DNA of 64,000 nucleotides from CAIUVD01 sp044338255. GTDB taxonomy: Bacteria; Planctomycetota; UBA11346. Below, piece after piece: positions 55,684-64,000 of the stretch (positions are counted from its first letter, which is position 1; every line of letters starts with the position of its first letter). Under the pieces are notes generated by a model. The model searched no databases. It was not told the DNA's origin and saw only the letters and a program-made list of their open reading frames with translations. The stretch spans positions 1-64,000 of the forward strand of contig JBIILZ010000001.1 in NCBI GenBank assembly GCA_044338255.1, written 5' to 3'. A program made the position numbers and the translations under genes.

Positions 55684-56052
55684 ATGATTACCAACTCCAT
55701 TATGCGCTTTCTCCTTCTGTTTGTTTCCTCTGCCTCTTTGGCCATGGCCGAGGACGCAAACATCTATACCTCTCAAGTCGTGCCACTATTGACGACTCAC
55801 TGCTATGAGTGCCATGGCCCGAAGAAGGCGAAGCACGACCTGCGTCTCGATTCGCTCGAAGGCATCCTCAAAGGCGGCAAAGAACTCGGCCCGGCAATCA
55901 TCGTCGGTAAACCTGAGGAGAGCCCAATGATCAAGCTGATCAAGCTCCCCAAGGGCGAGGACGATTCCATGCCGCCTAAAGGCCCGCGACTTACCGAAGC
56001 GGAAATCGTCATCCTCAGCAAGTGGATCGCTGACGGGGCGAAGGCCAAATAA
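55684..56052 (+). CDS. Small secreted planctomycete-type cytochrome c
   Basis: A 122-residue protein with a signal peptide (MRFLLLFVSSASLAMA, cleavage near residue 22) and one heme site CYECH. The surrounding text (YTSQVVPLLTTHCYECHGPKK, HDLRLDSLEGILKGG, IIVGKPEESPMIKL, DSMPPKGPRLTEAEI with a Met axial ligand) is that of the PSCyt1 domain, usually joined to much larger DUF1553/DUF1549 proteins. Here it stands alone. Two starts are possible, 55684 or 55702; the latter gives a more compact signal peptide. Confidence 0.87.
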   Translation: MITNSIMRFLLLFVSSASLAMAEDANIYTSQVVPLLTTHCYECHGPKKAKHDLRLDSLEGILKGGKELGPAIIVGKPEESPMIKLIKLPKGEDDSMPPKGPRLTEAEIVILSKWIADGAKAK

Positions 56053-56152
56053 GCACGTCGCCCGCTGCGCTTCGCGGCCGGCGCTGTCGGCGAAGCTTTC
56101 CGCATATCGATCCCCAGAATATATCAGAGGGGGTCAGCTGCGCGTTACCACG

Positions 56153-56210
56153 ACTCCTGCCGCAGCGGTTTCCCGCCGGATAACCGCTGCGGCAGGAGTT
56201 TCGTTTTTTG
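56153..56210 (+). terminator. Rho-independent terminator of the cytochrome gene
   Basis: actcctgccgcagcggtt and its exact complement form an 18-bp stem with an 11-base loop, followed by tttcgtttttt. Confidence 0.9.
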
Positions 56211-56296
56211 TCGTGGCGGCGTGTCCTTGGGGAGTCCCGAGCACAGGTGTCACGGCATTTTGCCGGGCATGGCGGCAGGCGGTTGAGGGATAGGCT

Positions 56297-58372
56297 ATGA
56301 GCATGGATGTGACGCTCACCATCACCGAAGGTCTGCACTGCGCCTCGTGCGTACGGCGCCTGCAGACGACCTTGGCGCCTTTGCCTGGCGTGACGGCGGT
56401 GCGTGTCGACCTGACCGCGCGCCGCGCGGTGGTTTCGACGGCGAGCGGTGGGCCGTCGCCGGCAACACTCATTGAGACCCTCAGCCGACACGGGTTCAGC
56501 GGCCAGCTGGCGACGACCGTCCTGCCCTCGTCGCGGACGGCGTGGATACGCGCCGGCGTGGCCGTGCTCCTCGCCGGCCTGACCTACGATCTGCCGTTGC
56601 TGCTGCCGCATGCCAGCGCGCACGCAGCGGCGACGGCGGCCGCCGCCCTGGCTCTGCTGTGGCCGGGGTGGATCCTCATTCGCAGTGCCGTTAGCGCCGC
56701 CCGTCAGCGCACGGCGTCGATGGACACCCTGATCGTGCTCGGCGGCGTGGCGGCCCTGCTCGTGGGTGAGGCCCATGCCACCGCCGTCACCGTCGCCCTG
56801 ACCTTGATCGGGCGCGCCATCGAAGCCCGCGCCCGGCAGGCCACCGCCAGCGCCATCGAAGGTCTGGCGCTGCGCGTCCCCGAGCAGGTCCTACGTCTCA
56901 ACGCCAGCGGTGCAGAAGAGCACGTCGCGCTGTCCGAGATCCACCTCGGCGATCGGCTGCGCGTGCATGCCGGCACGCAGGTGCCGGTCGACGGCACCCT
57001 GATGGCCGGTGATCTCGCGGTCGATGAGGCCCTGCTCACCGGTGAGTCCCTGCCGGTGGCGAAGGTCGTTGGCGATGAGGTCGCTGGCGGCACGCGCGTG
57101 GTCGACGGGACGGCGATCATTGCCGCCACGCGCATCGGTGCCGACACCGCCGTTGCCCGACTCGCGTCCCTGGTGCATGCCGCCGCCATCGGCAAGCCGA
57201 CGGTGCAACGCGTGGTCGATGCCATCGCGGCGGTGTTCGTGCCGTTGGTCATCGGTCTGGCCCTGGCGACCTGGGCGGGGTGGTGGTGGCACAGCGGCTC
57301 GCCGCTGGCAGGAATCCTGGCGGCGGCGGCGGTGCTGGTCATCGCCTGTCCCTGCGCCCTGGGTCTGGCGACGCCGACGGCGCTGGTTGCCGCCAGTGGC
57401 GCTGCCGCCCGGCGCGGGATCTTCATCCTCACCCCGCGCGCGTTGGAGGCCGCCGCCCGCATCACCGCTGTGGCCTTCGACAAGACCGGCACCCTGACCA
57501 CCGGCGCCTTCACCATCGAGCGCATCTATGGCGAAAATCAGTCGCGGGTCCTGGCGGTGGCGGCGGCGGTCGAGCAAGGCAGCGACCATCCGTTGGCGCT
57601 GGCCATCCGTTGCGCCCATCTCCAGCGCGCGATCGCGCCCTCGCGCGGGATCGTGCAGGAGGTTCGCCGCTACACCCAGCGTGCCGGGGCCGGGGCCACC
57701 GCCGAGATTGATGGCGGCGAGGCCACGGTCGGTTCTGCCGAGTGGCTGCGCGAACACGGCGTCGAACCGCTGACGACGCCCGATCCGGGCAGCAGCACGG
57801 TGGTCCACGTGGCCCAGGCGGGGGTCACCCTCGGTGCCATCATGCTTCGCGATGCCGATCGCGAAGAAGCTCCAGCGGCCATCGCCGAGCTCGCCAAGAC
57901 CTGCCGCGTGCTCTTGATCAGCGGTGATCGCGCCGGCCCGGCGACCGCTGCCGGCACGCGCCTTGGCGTCGACGAAGTCGCCGCGCAATGCACGCCGGCA
58001 ATAAAGCTCACGCATCTCCGCCGGCTGCAGGGCGAAGGTCTGCGCGTGGCCTTCGTCGGCGATGGCCTCAACGATGCGCCGGCCCTGGCGGCGGCGGACC
58101 TCGGCATCACCGTCGGACGCGCCAACGAGGTGGCGGCGGCGGCCGGCGATCTGCTCCTGCCCACCGGTGATCTCTCGGGAGTGCCGTGGGTCTTGCGCCT
58201 AGCCCGGCGCACGCGGCGGGTGGTGCTCGGCAATCTGCTGCTGGCCGCGGGCTACAACCTCGTGGCTCTGCCTTTCGCGGCCTTCGGCTACGTCGACCCC
58301 GCGCTGGCCGCCGGCGCCATGGTGCTGTCGTCGTTGGCGGTGGTCGGCAACAGCCTGCGCCTGACGCGCTGA
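56297..58372 (+). CDS. copA: Copper-type heavy-metal P1B-ATPase
   Basis: A 691-residue pump exporting Cu(I) or Ag(I). One N-terminal metal-binding domain (LHCASC, residues 13-18), about eight membrane segments, the CPC metal site (ACPCALGLATPT), the actuator motif LTGES, the phosphorylated Asp395 in DKTGTLT, and the hinge GDGLNDAPALAAADLGI. CPC in the sixth segment points to Cu+/Ag+ rather than Zn2+. The start follows GAGGGA. No CopZ chaperone or CueR-type regulator is adjacent. Confidence 0.92.
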   Translation: MSMDVTLTITEGLHCASCVRRLQTTLAPLPGVTAVRVDLTARRAVVSTASGGPSPATLIETLSRHGFSGQLATTVLPSSRTAWIRAGVAVLLAGLTYDLPLLLPHASAHAAATAAAALALLWPGWILIRSAVSAARQRTASMDTLIVLGGVAALLVGEAHATAVTVALTLIGRAIEARARQATASAIEGLALRVPEQVLRLNASGAEEHVALSEIHLGDRLRVHAGTQVPVDGTLMAGDLAVDEALLTGESLPVAKVVGDEVAGGTRVVDGTAIIAATRIGADTAVARLASLVHAAAIGKPTVQRVVDAIAAVFVPLVIGLALATWAGWWWHSGSPLAGILAAAAVLVIACPCALGLATPTALVAASGAAARRGIFILTPRALEAAARITAVAFDKTGTLTTGAFTIERIYGENQSRVLAVAAAVEQGSDHPLALAIRCAHLQRAIAPSRGIVQEVRRYTQRAGAGATAEIDGGEATVGSAEWLREHGVEPLTTPDPGSSTVVHVAQAGVTLGAIMLRDADREEAPAAIAELAKTCRVLLISGDRAGPATAAGTRLGVDEVAAQCTPAIKLTHLRRLQGEGLRVAFVGDGLNDAPALAAADLGITVGRANEVAAAAGDLLLPTGDLSGVPWVLRLARRTRRVVLGNLLLAAGYNLVALPFAAFGYVDPALAAGAMVLSSLAVVGNSLRLTR

Positions 58373-58384
58373 ATCCGTGGGTTT

Positions 58385-58426
58385 AGGCGCCCAGGTTCAG
58401 GCGCCCAGGTTCAGGCGCCCAGGTTC
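58385..58426. repeat. 14-bp tandem repeat, three copies
   Basis: aggcgcccaggttc three times between the convergent ends of copA and the DUF4230 gene. Confidence 0.88.
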
Positions 58427-58438
58427 AGGAACACTGGT

Positions 58439-58981
58439 TTACGGCGTGAAGCGAACCTCGGGCGCGCCCAGGCCGCGCAGCCAGGCACCGATCACGGCTT
58501 CGCCGCGGACGCGCGCCTTGGCATCCAGGCCCAGGCGCAGGGTCTCATCGGCGGCTTCCTTGAAGGCCAGCAATTCCGCGAGTTGCGCCATGCTGATTGA
58601 TTCATCGGCGGTCTTGAGCACGCCATGCGTCTCCCAGATGTTCCAGCGCTGGGGATCGGAACTCTTGTGCAGGATGCGCACCGGCGGCAGGGTCACGACG
58701 GCATTGGCGCCTTCGCGGCGGACCTGCGCCTGACTGAGGTCGAGACCGAGGATGACGCGCACCGGAATCACCGCCTTGAGGTAGCGGGCGGGGTCCATCG
58801 TCGTCACCAGTTGATAACTGCTGATCTCCGTGGCGAGCAGACGCAGCTGCCCCAATTCACGGATATCGGCGAGCTCCCAGGTGACGGCGGCGGCCGAGGT
58901 CACCGGCGCCGATGGCGGCCACGCATACCACACGCCCCCGGCCAGACCGGTGAAAAACAACAGTGAGATGAACCACTTCAT
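58439..58981 (-). CDS. DUF4230-family membrane-anchored protein (second copy)
   Basis: A 180-residue protein: one N-terminal membrane anchor (WFISLLFFTGLAGGVWYAW), then a mixed alpha/beta domain with VRVILGLDLSQAQVRREG and VTLPPVRIL, the DUF4230 hallmarks (a GxDLS turn and an LPP turn), and a C-terminal helix rich in Ala/Glu. Biochemical function is not known. Start overlaps the end of the paralogous gene by four bases; it is the last gene of the operon. Confidence 0.8.
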   Translation of the reverse strand: MKWFISLLFFTGLAGGVWYAWPPSAPVTSAAAVTWELADIRELGQLRLLATEISSYQLVTTMDPARYLKAVIPVRVILGLDLSQAQVRREGANAVVTLPPVRILHKSSDPQRWNIWETHGVLKTADESISMAQLAELLAFKEAADETLRLGLDAKARVRGEAVIGAWLRGLGAPEVRFTP

Positions 58982-59682
58982 CCCTTGCCTCCGGGCACTG
59001 GTGGCGCTGGTGGCATCGGTTGCGCGGGGAGCTCGACCTCGGTCTCGTCATCGAAGTCGACGGTCACCGAGAGCGTGGGATAGCCGAGCATCGCCGGCAG
59101 GACGCGTTTGAGTGCCAGGCGCGTGGTGTCGCGGATCTCGCGATCGATGCCGAGCTCGCGGATGCGGACCGGCGCTTCGGCGAGCGCATGGACGCGGGCG
59201 GCCTGCACCGCTGAGAGCTGTCCGGGACCGGTGTCGCTGATCCAGCGCGTCGTACGGGTGTCGAGGATCTCTGCCGGTGCGACCGAGAAGCCCGGCGCCA
59301 GCAGATGCGGCGGTGGCAGCTTGATGCGGATCCGTTGGGCGGTGACGCGCACGCGGTCTGGGCCGATCGCCGCCAGATCGAAGCCGTAATCGCCGGTGAC
59401 CAGCAGACGGCAAAGGATCTCGTCGGTATTGGTGATGATCAGGCCATCGCTACGGGCCGCCCCGCGCTGGATGGTACGCAGCACGACCTGGGTGGTGGCG
59501 AGGTCCTGGACCTCGCGCAGGCGGCTGGCGACGGCCGGTGCGCCCGGCAGCGGCGGACTCATCACCGCCCGTAGCAGGCGGGCCCCGATGATACCGCCGG
59601 CGATCACCACCGCGATCAGCGCCGCGCCGATTAGTGCCGGACGGGCCGCGCGACGTAGGACCAAGAGCAGTAGCGGAGGCAT
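58978..59682 (-). CDS. DUF4230-family membrane-anchored protein (first copy)
   Basis: A 234-residue relative of the next gene. A transmembrane segment at about residues 15-40 is followed by the DUF4230 domain: VTGDYGFDLAAIGPDRVRV, IKLPPPHLLAPGF and a helical end (RVHALAEAPVRIRELGI, DTTRLALKRVLPAMLGYP). The C-terminus is Pro-rich. Paired DUF4230 genes in one operon suggest a heteromeric or redundant envelope component. Confidence 0.8.
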   Translation of the reverse strand: MPPLLLLVLRRAARPALIGAALIAVVIAGGIIGARLLRAVMSPPLPGAPAVASRLREVQDLATTQVVLRTIQRGAARSDGLIITNTDEILCRLLVTGDYGFDLAAIGPDRVRVTAQRIRIKLPPPHLLAPGFSVAPAEILDTRTTRWISDTGPGQLSAVQAARVHALAEAPVRIRELGIDREIRDTTRLALKRVLPAMLGYPTLSVTVDFDDETEVELPAQPMPPAPPVPGGKG

Positions 59683-59685
59683 CGG

Positions 59686-60483
59686 CTAGACCGTGGCCAA
59701 GGCGTGGGCGATGGTCGCACGCAGGCCATCCTCGCGTCGCAGGTAGGCCATCGCCAGATTGCGGGCCATGCGTTTGAGCAGGGCGCGATCGCTGGCGGCG
59801 GCGAGGTAGGCCTCGGCACCGGCCTCACCGGCGAGCTGCGCGCGCAGATCGAGATCACGGCGGGTGAGCACGGCTCCGCCGGCAAACAGGTCGACGTAGC
59901 GGGCTTCACCTTCGGCGCTCAGCCAGCGGCCGAGGACGTGGCCGGGTAGGGCGATCGCCGCGCACGGCAGGTCGAGGCGGCGGCACACCAGCTGCCAGAG
60001 GGCGGTGAGCACGATCGGCAGTCCGATGCGGCGTTCGAGGACGTCCGGCAGGAACGAATTGTGCGGATCATCGAAGGCCTCGCGATTGCCGGAGAATCCG
60101 CATTCAGCGCAGAGGAAGCGGGCGACGGTGTGGGCATTGGCAGGAGCCCCGGCAGTGATGCGCGCCGCCACCTGCGCCGCCAGCGCGTCGAGCTGCGGTG
60201 CTCCCAGCAGGCGATGATCGATGCGCGGATAGGCAAGGCGGGCGAGCAGCCACATGCCGATCTCGAGGTCCTCGGCGACGGCATAGGCATCGACGAGGGC
60301 CTCGGCATCGGCACGCAGGACGATGGTCGTCAGCTGCGTCGGAATCTGGCCGTGCGCTGCCGCCGCCAGCCAGGTCCGGTCGAGGAGATGCGGTTCGCTT
60401 TCCAGGCGTTGTACGAGGGCGGCGCTAACGGCGGGATCGGGATCATCGAGCAGCGACACCAGGGCGCTCAGTTCACTGTTCAC
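59686..60483 (-). CDS. SirB1/transglutaminase-like family protein
   Basis: A 265-residue SirB1-type protein. Family segments are FLCAECGFSGNREAFDDPHNSFLPDVLERRIGLPIVLTALW and IALPGHVLGRW, with the Cys/His pattern partly like a transglutaminase core, then a helical TPR-like C-terminus. Found in many Gram-negative genomes with unknown role. It is the second gene of the operon, starting in an ATGA overlap with the upstream gene. Confidence 0.85.
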   Translation of the reverse strand: MNSELSALVSLLDDPDPAVSAALVQRLESEPHLLDRTWLAAAAHGQIPTQLTTIVLRADAEALVDAYAVAEDLEIGMWLLARLAYPRIDHRLLGAPQLDALAAQVAARITAGAPANAHTVARFLCAECGFSGNREAFDDPHNSFLPDVLERRIGLPIVLTALWQLVCRRLDLPCAAIALPGHVLGRWLSAEGEARYVDLFAGGAVLTRRDLDLRAQLAGEAGAEAYLAAASDRALLKRMARNLAMAYLRREDGLRATIAHALATV

Positions 60484-62081
60484 TGATGCTCCTCGGGCGC
60501 GTTCTCGTCGTCCTCCTCCTCGTCCTCTTCGTCGTCGTCCACATTGTCACTGTAGGCATCGCCCTCGTGATCATCCCAGACGGCGTTGGCCATTGCCGCT
60601 AGGGCGTACAGCGAGCGGCTGTCGATCAGCGGCGGTGGCCCCATCAGCGCCGCCGCTACCGTCGGGGCTTCTGCCCAGCGATTGATCGCCGACTGCACGT
60701 CCTCGGCGAGGGCCTCGATGTCGGCCAATTCATCGGCCTGATGCAGCGGTCCGAGGAAAGGCAGGGTCAGCAGCACCGCCCGCACCGCATCCTCGGTGAA
60801 GTGCTCATTGCCGCTGAGGCGCAGGGCCACCGCCAGTTCCCCGCGCAGCCGGCTGACCAGGGCGGTGAACGCCGCCGCCGCCGTGGGATCGTCGCAGAAG
60901 CACAGGCGCACGATCTCGCGCTCGACGTCGCCGTCGCGACCGGCGGTGGAAAAGGCCACGCGCAGGTGCGGCAGGAGGAACGCCGCGAGGAAGCCGCGCT
61001 GCTCGGTGCGGATGCGTCCGCGCGCGACCACATGCAGGTAGCGCTCGACGAGTTCCTCATCCTTGCCGCCGGCGCTGTGGTATTTGCGCAGGCATTCCTC
61101 GGCGAGCTGGCTGCGATCGCGGCGTAGGCGGCAGAACAGCAGGCGCCGCCAGGCATCGGGATCCTGCGGGCGGGTACTGGCGTAACGGGTGAAGGCGTTC
61201 TCGGCCCCGGTCAGATCATCGAGGGCTTCGCAGGCCTGGCCGAGATCGAACCACGCGATCGGCGAAACGTCGGTCGAGCCGGCCGAGGCCGAGAGCAGGG
61301 CGCGGGCGGCCCGCAACAGGCCTAGGCGCAGGGCGAGTCTGCCGAGCTGGGCGCAGATGAAGGGATGGCCGGCATCATTGCGGCGTTCGGCCAAGGTTGC
61401 CCACGGCACCTCGTCATGGGCGTTGAGGCTCGGCCAGCGCGTGCGCGCCAGCTGCAGGGCGCTGGCGGGATCCTCGGAATGGTGTTCGAGGCGATCGGCA
61501 ACCTGCGCCGCCACCAGCAGGGCGGTGCGGCCGAAGCGCTCGACGAGGTGCGCCAAGCCGCGCTCGCCACCCCAGTGCGCGTGGCCGTTGAGCACTAGGC
61601 CCTCAAGGAACCATTGATCGAGCTCCTCGCTGGTGGTGACCTCGGGCGATTCCTCGACCTCGACTTCGACGGTCTCGATTTCGCCCGGGCCGGGGCCGAC
61701 CAGCCACGTCTCGATGGTGCCGGTGGCGCGATCGAATTCCAAATAGCAGTCGCGGCGCACGGTCGGCAACCACGCCCACAGCGCCATCACCCTGGTGTTG
61801 AGGATCGGATCGAGTTCGCGCGCCTGTTCGGGCTGGAGGTGCAGGCGGGCCCGGGCGAGGTTGACGAAATCGCGGAGCGTCGCAGGAAAATGTCCGAAGA
61901 TCACCACCAGACCGCCGACGCGCACTCGCCGGCCCTGTTCATCGTGTTCAATTTCGAGGCCGGCGGCGACCAGCGGTGGCGGTCGCAACTGGCCGAGTCC
62001 GATGCGACCCGGGCCGGCAGCGCGCAGGTTGGCGCGCTGCCGATGCCACTCGTGATCCAGCGTGAGCAGGGGGTTCGACAT
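60480..62081 (-). CDS. Large TPR-like protein with acidic C-terminus
   Basis: A 533-residue protein of unknown function heading the four-gene operon. After an N-terminal globular part (residues 1-120), the middle is mostly helical pairs with TPR-like spacing (PIAWFDLGQACEALDDLTGAENAF, TRPQDPDAWRRLLFCRLRR). The final 25 residues are almost all Asp/Glu. The start at 62081 is preceded by a weak GAGG-like sequence; an earlier ATG would add 17 residues. A protein-interaction scaffold is likely. Confidence 0.75.
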   Translation of the reverse strand: MSNPLLTLDHEWHRQRANLRAAGPGRIGLGQLRPPPLVAAGLEIEHDEQGRRVRVGGLVVIFGHFPATLRDFVNLARARLHLQPEQARELDPILNTRVMALWAWLPTVRRDCYLEFDRATGTIETWLVGPGPGEIETVEVEVEESPEVTTSEELDQWFLEGLVLNGHAHWGGERGLAHLVERFGRTALLVAAQVADRLEHHSEDPASALQLARTRWPSLNAHDEVPWATLAERRNDAGHPFICAQLGRLALRLGLLRAARALLSASAGSTDVSPIAWFDLGQACEALDDLTGAENAFTRYASTRPQDPDAWRRLLFCRLRRDRSQLAEECLRKYHSAGGKDEELVERYLHVVARGRIRTEQRGFLAAFLLPHLRVAFSTAGRDGDVEREIVRLCFCDDPTAAAAFTALVSRLRGELAVALRLSGNEHFTEDAVRAVLLTLPFLGPLHQADELADIEALAEDVQSAINRWAEAPTVAAALMGPPPLIDSRSLYALAAMANAVWDDHEGDAYSDNVDDDEEDEEEDDENAPEEHQ

Positions 62082-62251
62082 GTCGGAGAGTGACCTCGTC
62101 CTGACTCTATCACCGCCCTTCGCCGTCTCCAAGCGCGTTTGCGCCGGTGCATCGGGGTGGCCTTTTGCTGATTCCTACGGTAGACTTCACGTGCATGGCT
62201 TCTCCGCATCACCGTTTGCCAGCGAACGGCCCTGGGCGTGACTTGGGGCTG

Positions 62252-63958
62252 ATGCGCTTGGTGCTTTTCACCTTCAGCCTCGGCCTAGTGCTGGGTGGCT
62301 GGTCTGCGCTGAGCGCGGCCGAGGAGATCCTCGCCTGCTCGCCGGCGGTCTGGGGTTTACCCGATAGCCCGGAAGGTTTTATCGGCGGCTCGGCGGTGGT
62401 GGTCGCCGGTGGATATGCGCTGACTCTTCAGGAAGCCTTTGTCAAACCGGTGGCGGTGGGCGAGCAGCTGACCTTGGTGATGGGCGATGGCCGTCGTGGG
62501 CTGGCCACCGTCAAGGCCGTCGATGAGCCGAGCACGGGCGTGCTCCTCGCCTGCGACACCAGTGGCGTCACGCCCATGGCCTTGGCCGATGTCAGCCAGA
62601 TGACCATCGGCAGCACGGTGTGGACGCTTGGCAATAGTAGCGGGGCCGTGGTAGATGATGGTGTCGCGGCCCTGAGCCGCGGGGTCTTGAGCGGTCGTTA
62701 TGTCCTGCCTGCGGATGGTCTGCCGATGCGCGGTCGCGGCGGTCGCATCCTCTCGTTGCTGCAGGGTCCGGTGTGCGAGATCGATGCCGCCGTCAACGAT
62801 GGCGACCAGGGGGCGGCGGTGGTCGACGCTGCCGGTCACCTGCTCGGTCTGGCCAGCCTCGCCAGCGCCCGCGAGCGCCGCCTGGGGACGATGGTCCCGT
62901 TGCTGCGGCTCCTGCCCCTGTTGAGTACCGCCCATGCGGCTTTGCCGCTGCTGCTGCCAGGTGTATCCGATGCCAATATCGTGGCCGATCCGCCCGGCCT
63001 GGTCGTGCTCAGCTTCGATCGCTTCCAGGGCCTGGGCAATCCCGAGGCGGTGCCCCGCCCGCCGAAGACTCGCGAGCAGGTGCCGGTGTACGAGCGCGAA
63101 CGCCTCGACCGTTGGTGGGATCGCTATTATCATGATCAGCAGATCCTGTGGACCGACAGCCCGGCTCCGGGCGTGGTCCTCGATCCCGCGCGCGGCACGC
63201 TGCTGACGGCGGCGGCGAATCTCCACGGTGGCGCCACCAGCGGCCGGGTGCTGTTGCCAGGCGGCGCGAGCATTCCCTTCAGCGTACTGGCCGTGGATGT
63301 GAGCCTGGATCTGGCGGTGCTGATCGCGAGCGCGCCGCTGCCCTTGCCGGCTGCCACCATCGCCACCAGCAGCCCAGTGGGGGGCGAACCGGTGTCGGTC
63401 GTCGCCCAGCATCGCCTGGACGCGCCGCCGACGCGCACCGTCGGTCACGTCAGTTGCCGTCAACGGCGCCTGCAGCAGTCGGGCAGCGGTCTGCTGCAGA
63501 TCGATGCTCGGACCAACTACGCCAGCCTCGGCGGAGCGGTGCTCGACCCGCAGGGCAGGATCGTGGGCCTGGTGGTCATGTCCGGCCCCGAGGCGCCGTG
63601 GCTGATCAACAGCGGTGTGACCCTGGCGGTGGATGGCGCGACGATCAATGCCGCACTTCCCAGTCTGCTCGCCGGCAAAACCCGAGAGCGCTTGCCGACC
63701 CTCGGACTGGGCGTGGTCCTGGCCCTGGATGAGGACCTGCTGGTGGTGCGTCGGGTGACGCCCGGCACCGGCGCGGCGCAGGCCGGCATCCGCGTTGGCG
63801 ATGTCGTGATCGCCGTCGAAGGCCGGCCGGTGAGCAGCGCCGCAGCGGTGTCGCGGGTGCTGCTGCAGCATCGCGCCCTGGAGATCGTGAACGTCCAGAT
63901 CCGTCGCCATGGCAAGCTCCATGCACTGCCGGTGACCTTGCAGGAATTCGGCGGATGA
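62252..63958 (+). CDS. Periplasmic pseudoprotease with tandem trypsin-like domains and PDZ
   Basis: A 568-residue exported protein (signal MRLVLFTFSLGLVLGGWSALSA). Two trypsin-like domains follow (about 25-240 and 300-480), then a PDZ domain (RRVTPGTGAAQAGIRVGDVVIAVEGRPV), the layout of DegP/HtrA. In both domains the normal GNSGGP nucleophile motif is replaced: NDGDQGAAV in the first and NYASLGGAV in the second, so the catalytic Ser is missing. It may act as a chaperone or substrate-binding partner. An in-frame ATG at 62147 or 62195 would precede the signal peptide. Confidence 0.72.
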   Translation: MRLVLFTFSLGLVLGGWSALSAAEEILACSPAVWGLPDSPEGFIGGSAVVVAGGYALTLQEAFVKPVAVGEQLTLVMGDGRRGLATVKAVDEPSTGVLLACDTSGVTPMALADVSQMTIGSTVWTLGNSSGAVVDDGVAALSRGVLSGRYVLPADGLPMRGRGGRILSLLQGPVCEIDAAVNDGDQGAAVVDAAGHLLGLASLASARERRLGTMVPLLRLLPLLSTAHAALPLLLPGVSDANIVADPPGLVVLSFDRFQGLGNPEAVPRPPKTREQVPVYERERLDRWWDRYYHDQQILWTDSPAPGVVLDPARGTLLTAAANLHGGATSGRVLLPGGASIPFSVLAVDVSLDLAVLIASAPLPLPAATIATSSPVGGEPVSVVAQHRLDAPPTRTVGHVSCRQRRLQQSGSGLLQIDARTNYASLGGAVLDPQGRIVGLVVMSGPEAPWLINSGVTLAVDGATINAALPSLLAGKTRERLPTLGLGVVLALDEDLLVVRRVTPGTGAAQAGIRVGDVVIAVEGRPVSSAAAVSRVLLQHRALEIVNVQIRRHGKLHALPVTLQEFGG

Positions 63959-64000
63959 TCCGCCTGACGATCATCATCGCGTGTGTGCTGGCCGGGTGGC
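63955..64000 (+). CDS. Partial CDS with signal-peptide-like N-terminus
   Basis: Starts in an ATGA overlap with the pseudoprotease stop and reads MIRLTIIIACVLAGW before the window ends. Likely an exported partner of the preceding gene; no more can be said. Confidence 0.5.
   Translation, partial: MIRLTIIIACVLAGW

Overview
The window is about 64 kb of GC-rich bacterial chromosome, mostly ordinary housekeeping genes packed in short operons on both strands. The cell envelope is Gram-negative (LpxH-type phosphoesterase, Kdo/LPS-kinase-like protein, FadL-like outer-membrane barrel, CdsA). A small secreted protein with a planctomycete-type cytochrome c motif, an ABC-2 permease fused to a CPBP protease, a phytanoyl-CoA dioxygenase gene divergent from an AraC regulator, and a fragment resembling the H-X9-DG pseudopilin end together suggest a member of the PVC superphylum, perhaps Planctomycetota-like. 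No rRNA or other decisive marker is present, so this placement is tentative.

Layout. 1-1402: AT-rich integron cassettes with two complete attC sites, read on the minus strand; no integrase is visible. 1403-2180: no recognisable gene. 2181-17046: ruvA, lon, parB/parA with two parS sites at the parA 5' end, hom, a cytosolic 5'-nucleotidase, ftsY, rsfS, a Ca2+/H+ antiporter, an outer-membrane protein and a SNF2-type helicase. 17223-24867: prfB, an RRM protein, a rhodanese, an Ala-rich lipoprotein, cdsA, guaB-guaA. 24954-25986: a decayed LTA-synthase-like sulfatase broken by two copies of a short inverted-repeat element (MITE). 25983-35029: a lipoprotein, dnaN-cca, ppdK with a histone-like tail, a polytopic membrane protein and a DMT exporter. 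35305-44641: a decayed MocR-type gene, an AraC regulator, lpxH-ligA, an LPS-kinase-like protein with a putative glycoside hydrolase, a third MITE, sixA-VKOR/DsbA fusion, argG. 44786-51827: phyH/araC, pyrC-natA-natB/CPBP, a MazG-like protein. 51903-53872: a toxin-antitoxin pair and a broken four-helix-bundle (S23) gene lying between inverted heptanucleotide arrays. 53873-64000: NarK-like transporter, a cytochrome c, a copper-type P-ATPase, a four-gene operon (TPR-like, SirB1, two DUF4230), and a pseudoprotease with a PDZ domain.

Functionally the core covers chromosome maintenance (RuvA, ParAB-parS, DnaN, LigA), translation and membrane targeting (PrfB, RsfS, FtsY, CCA-adding enzyme), purine, pyrimidine and amino-acid synthesis (GuaAB, PyrC, Hom, ArgG) and envelope building. 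The accessory signal is concentrated in the cassette array at the left end, the MITE family with its associated gene decay, the S23/heptamer-array element, and an unusual density of short tandem duplications (7-26 bp units) sitting at or next to gene ends all along the window.
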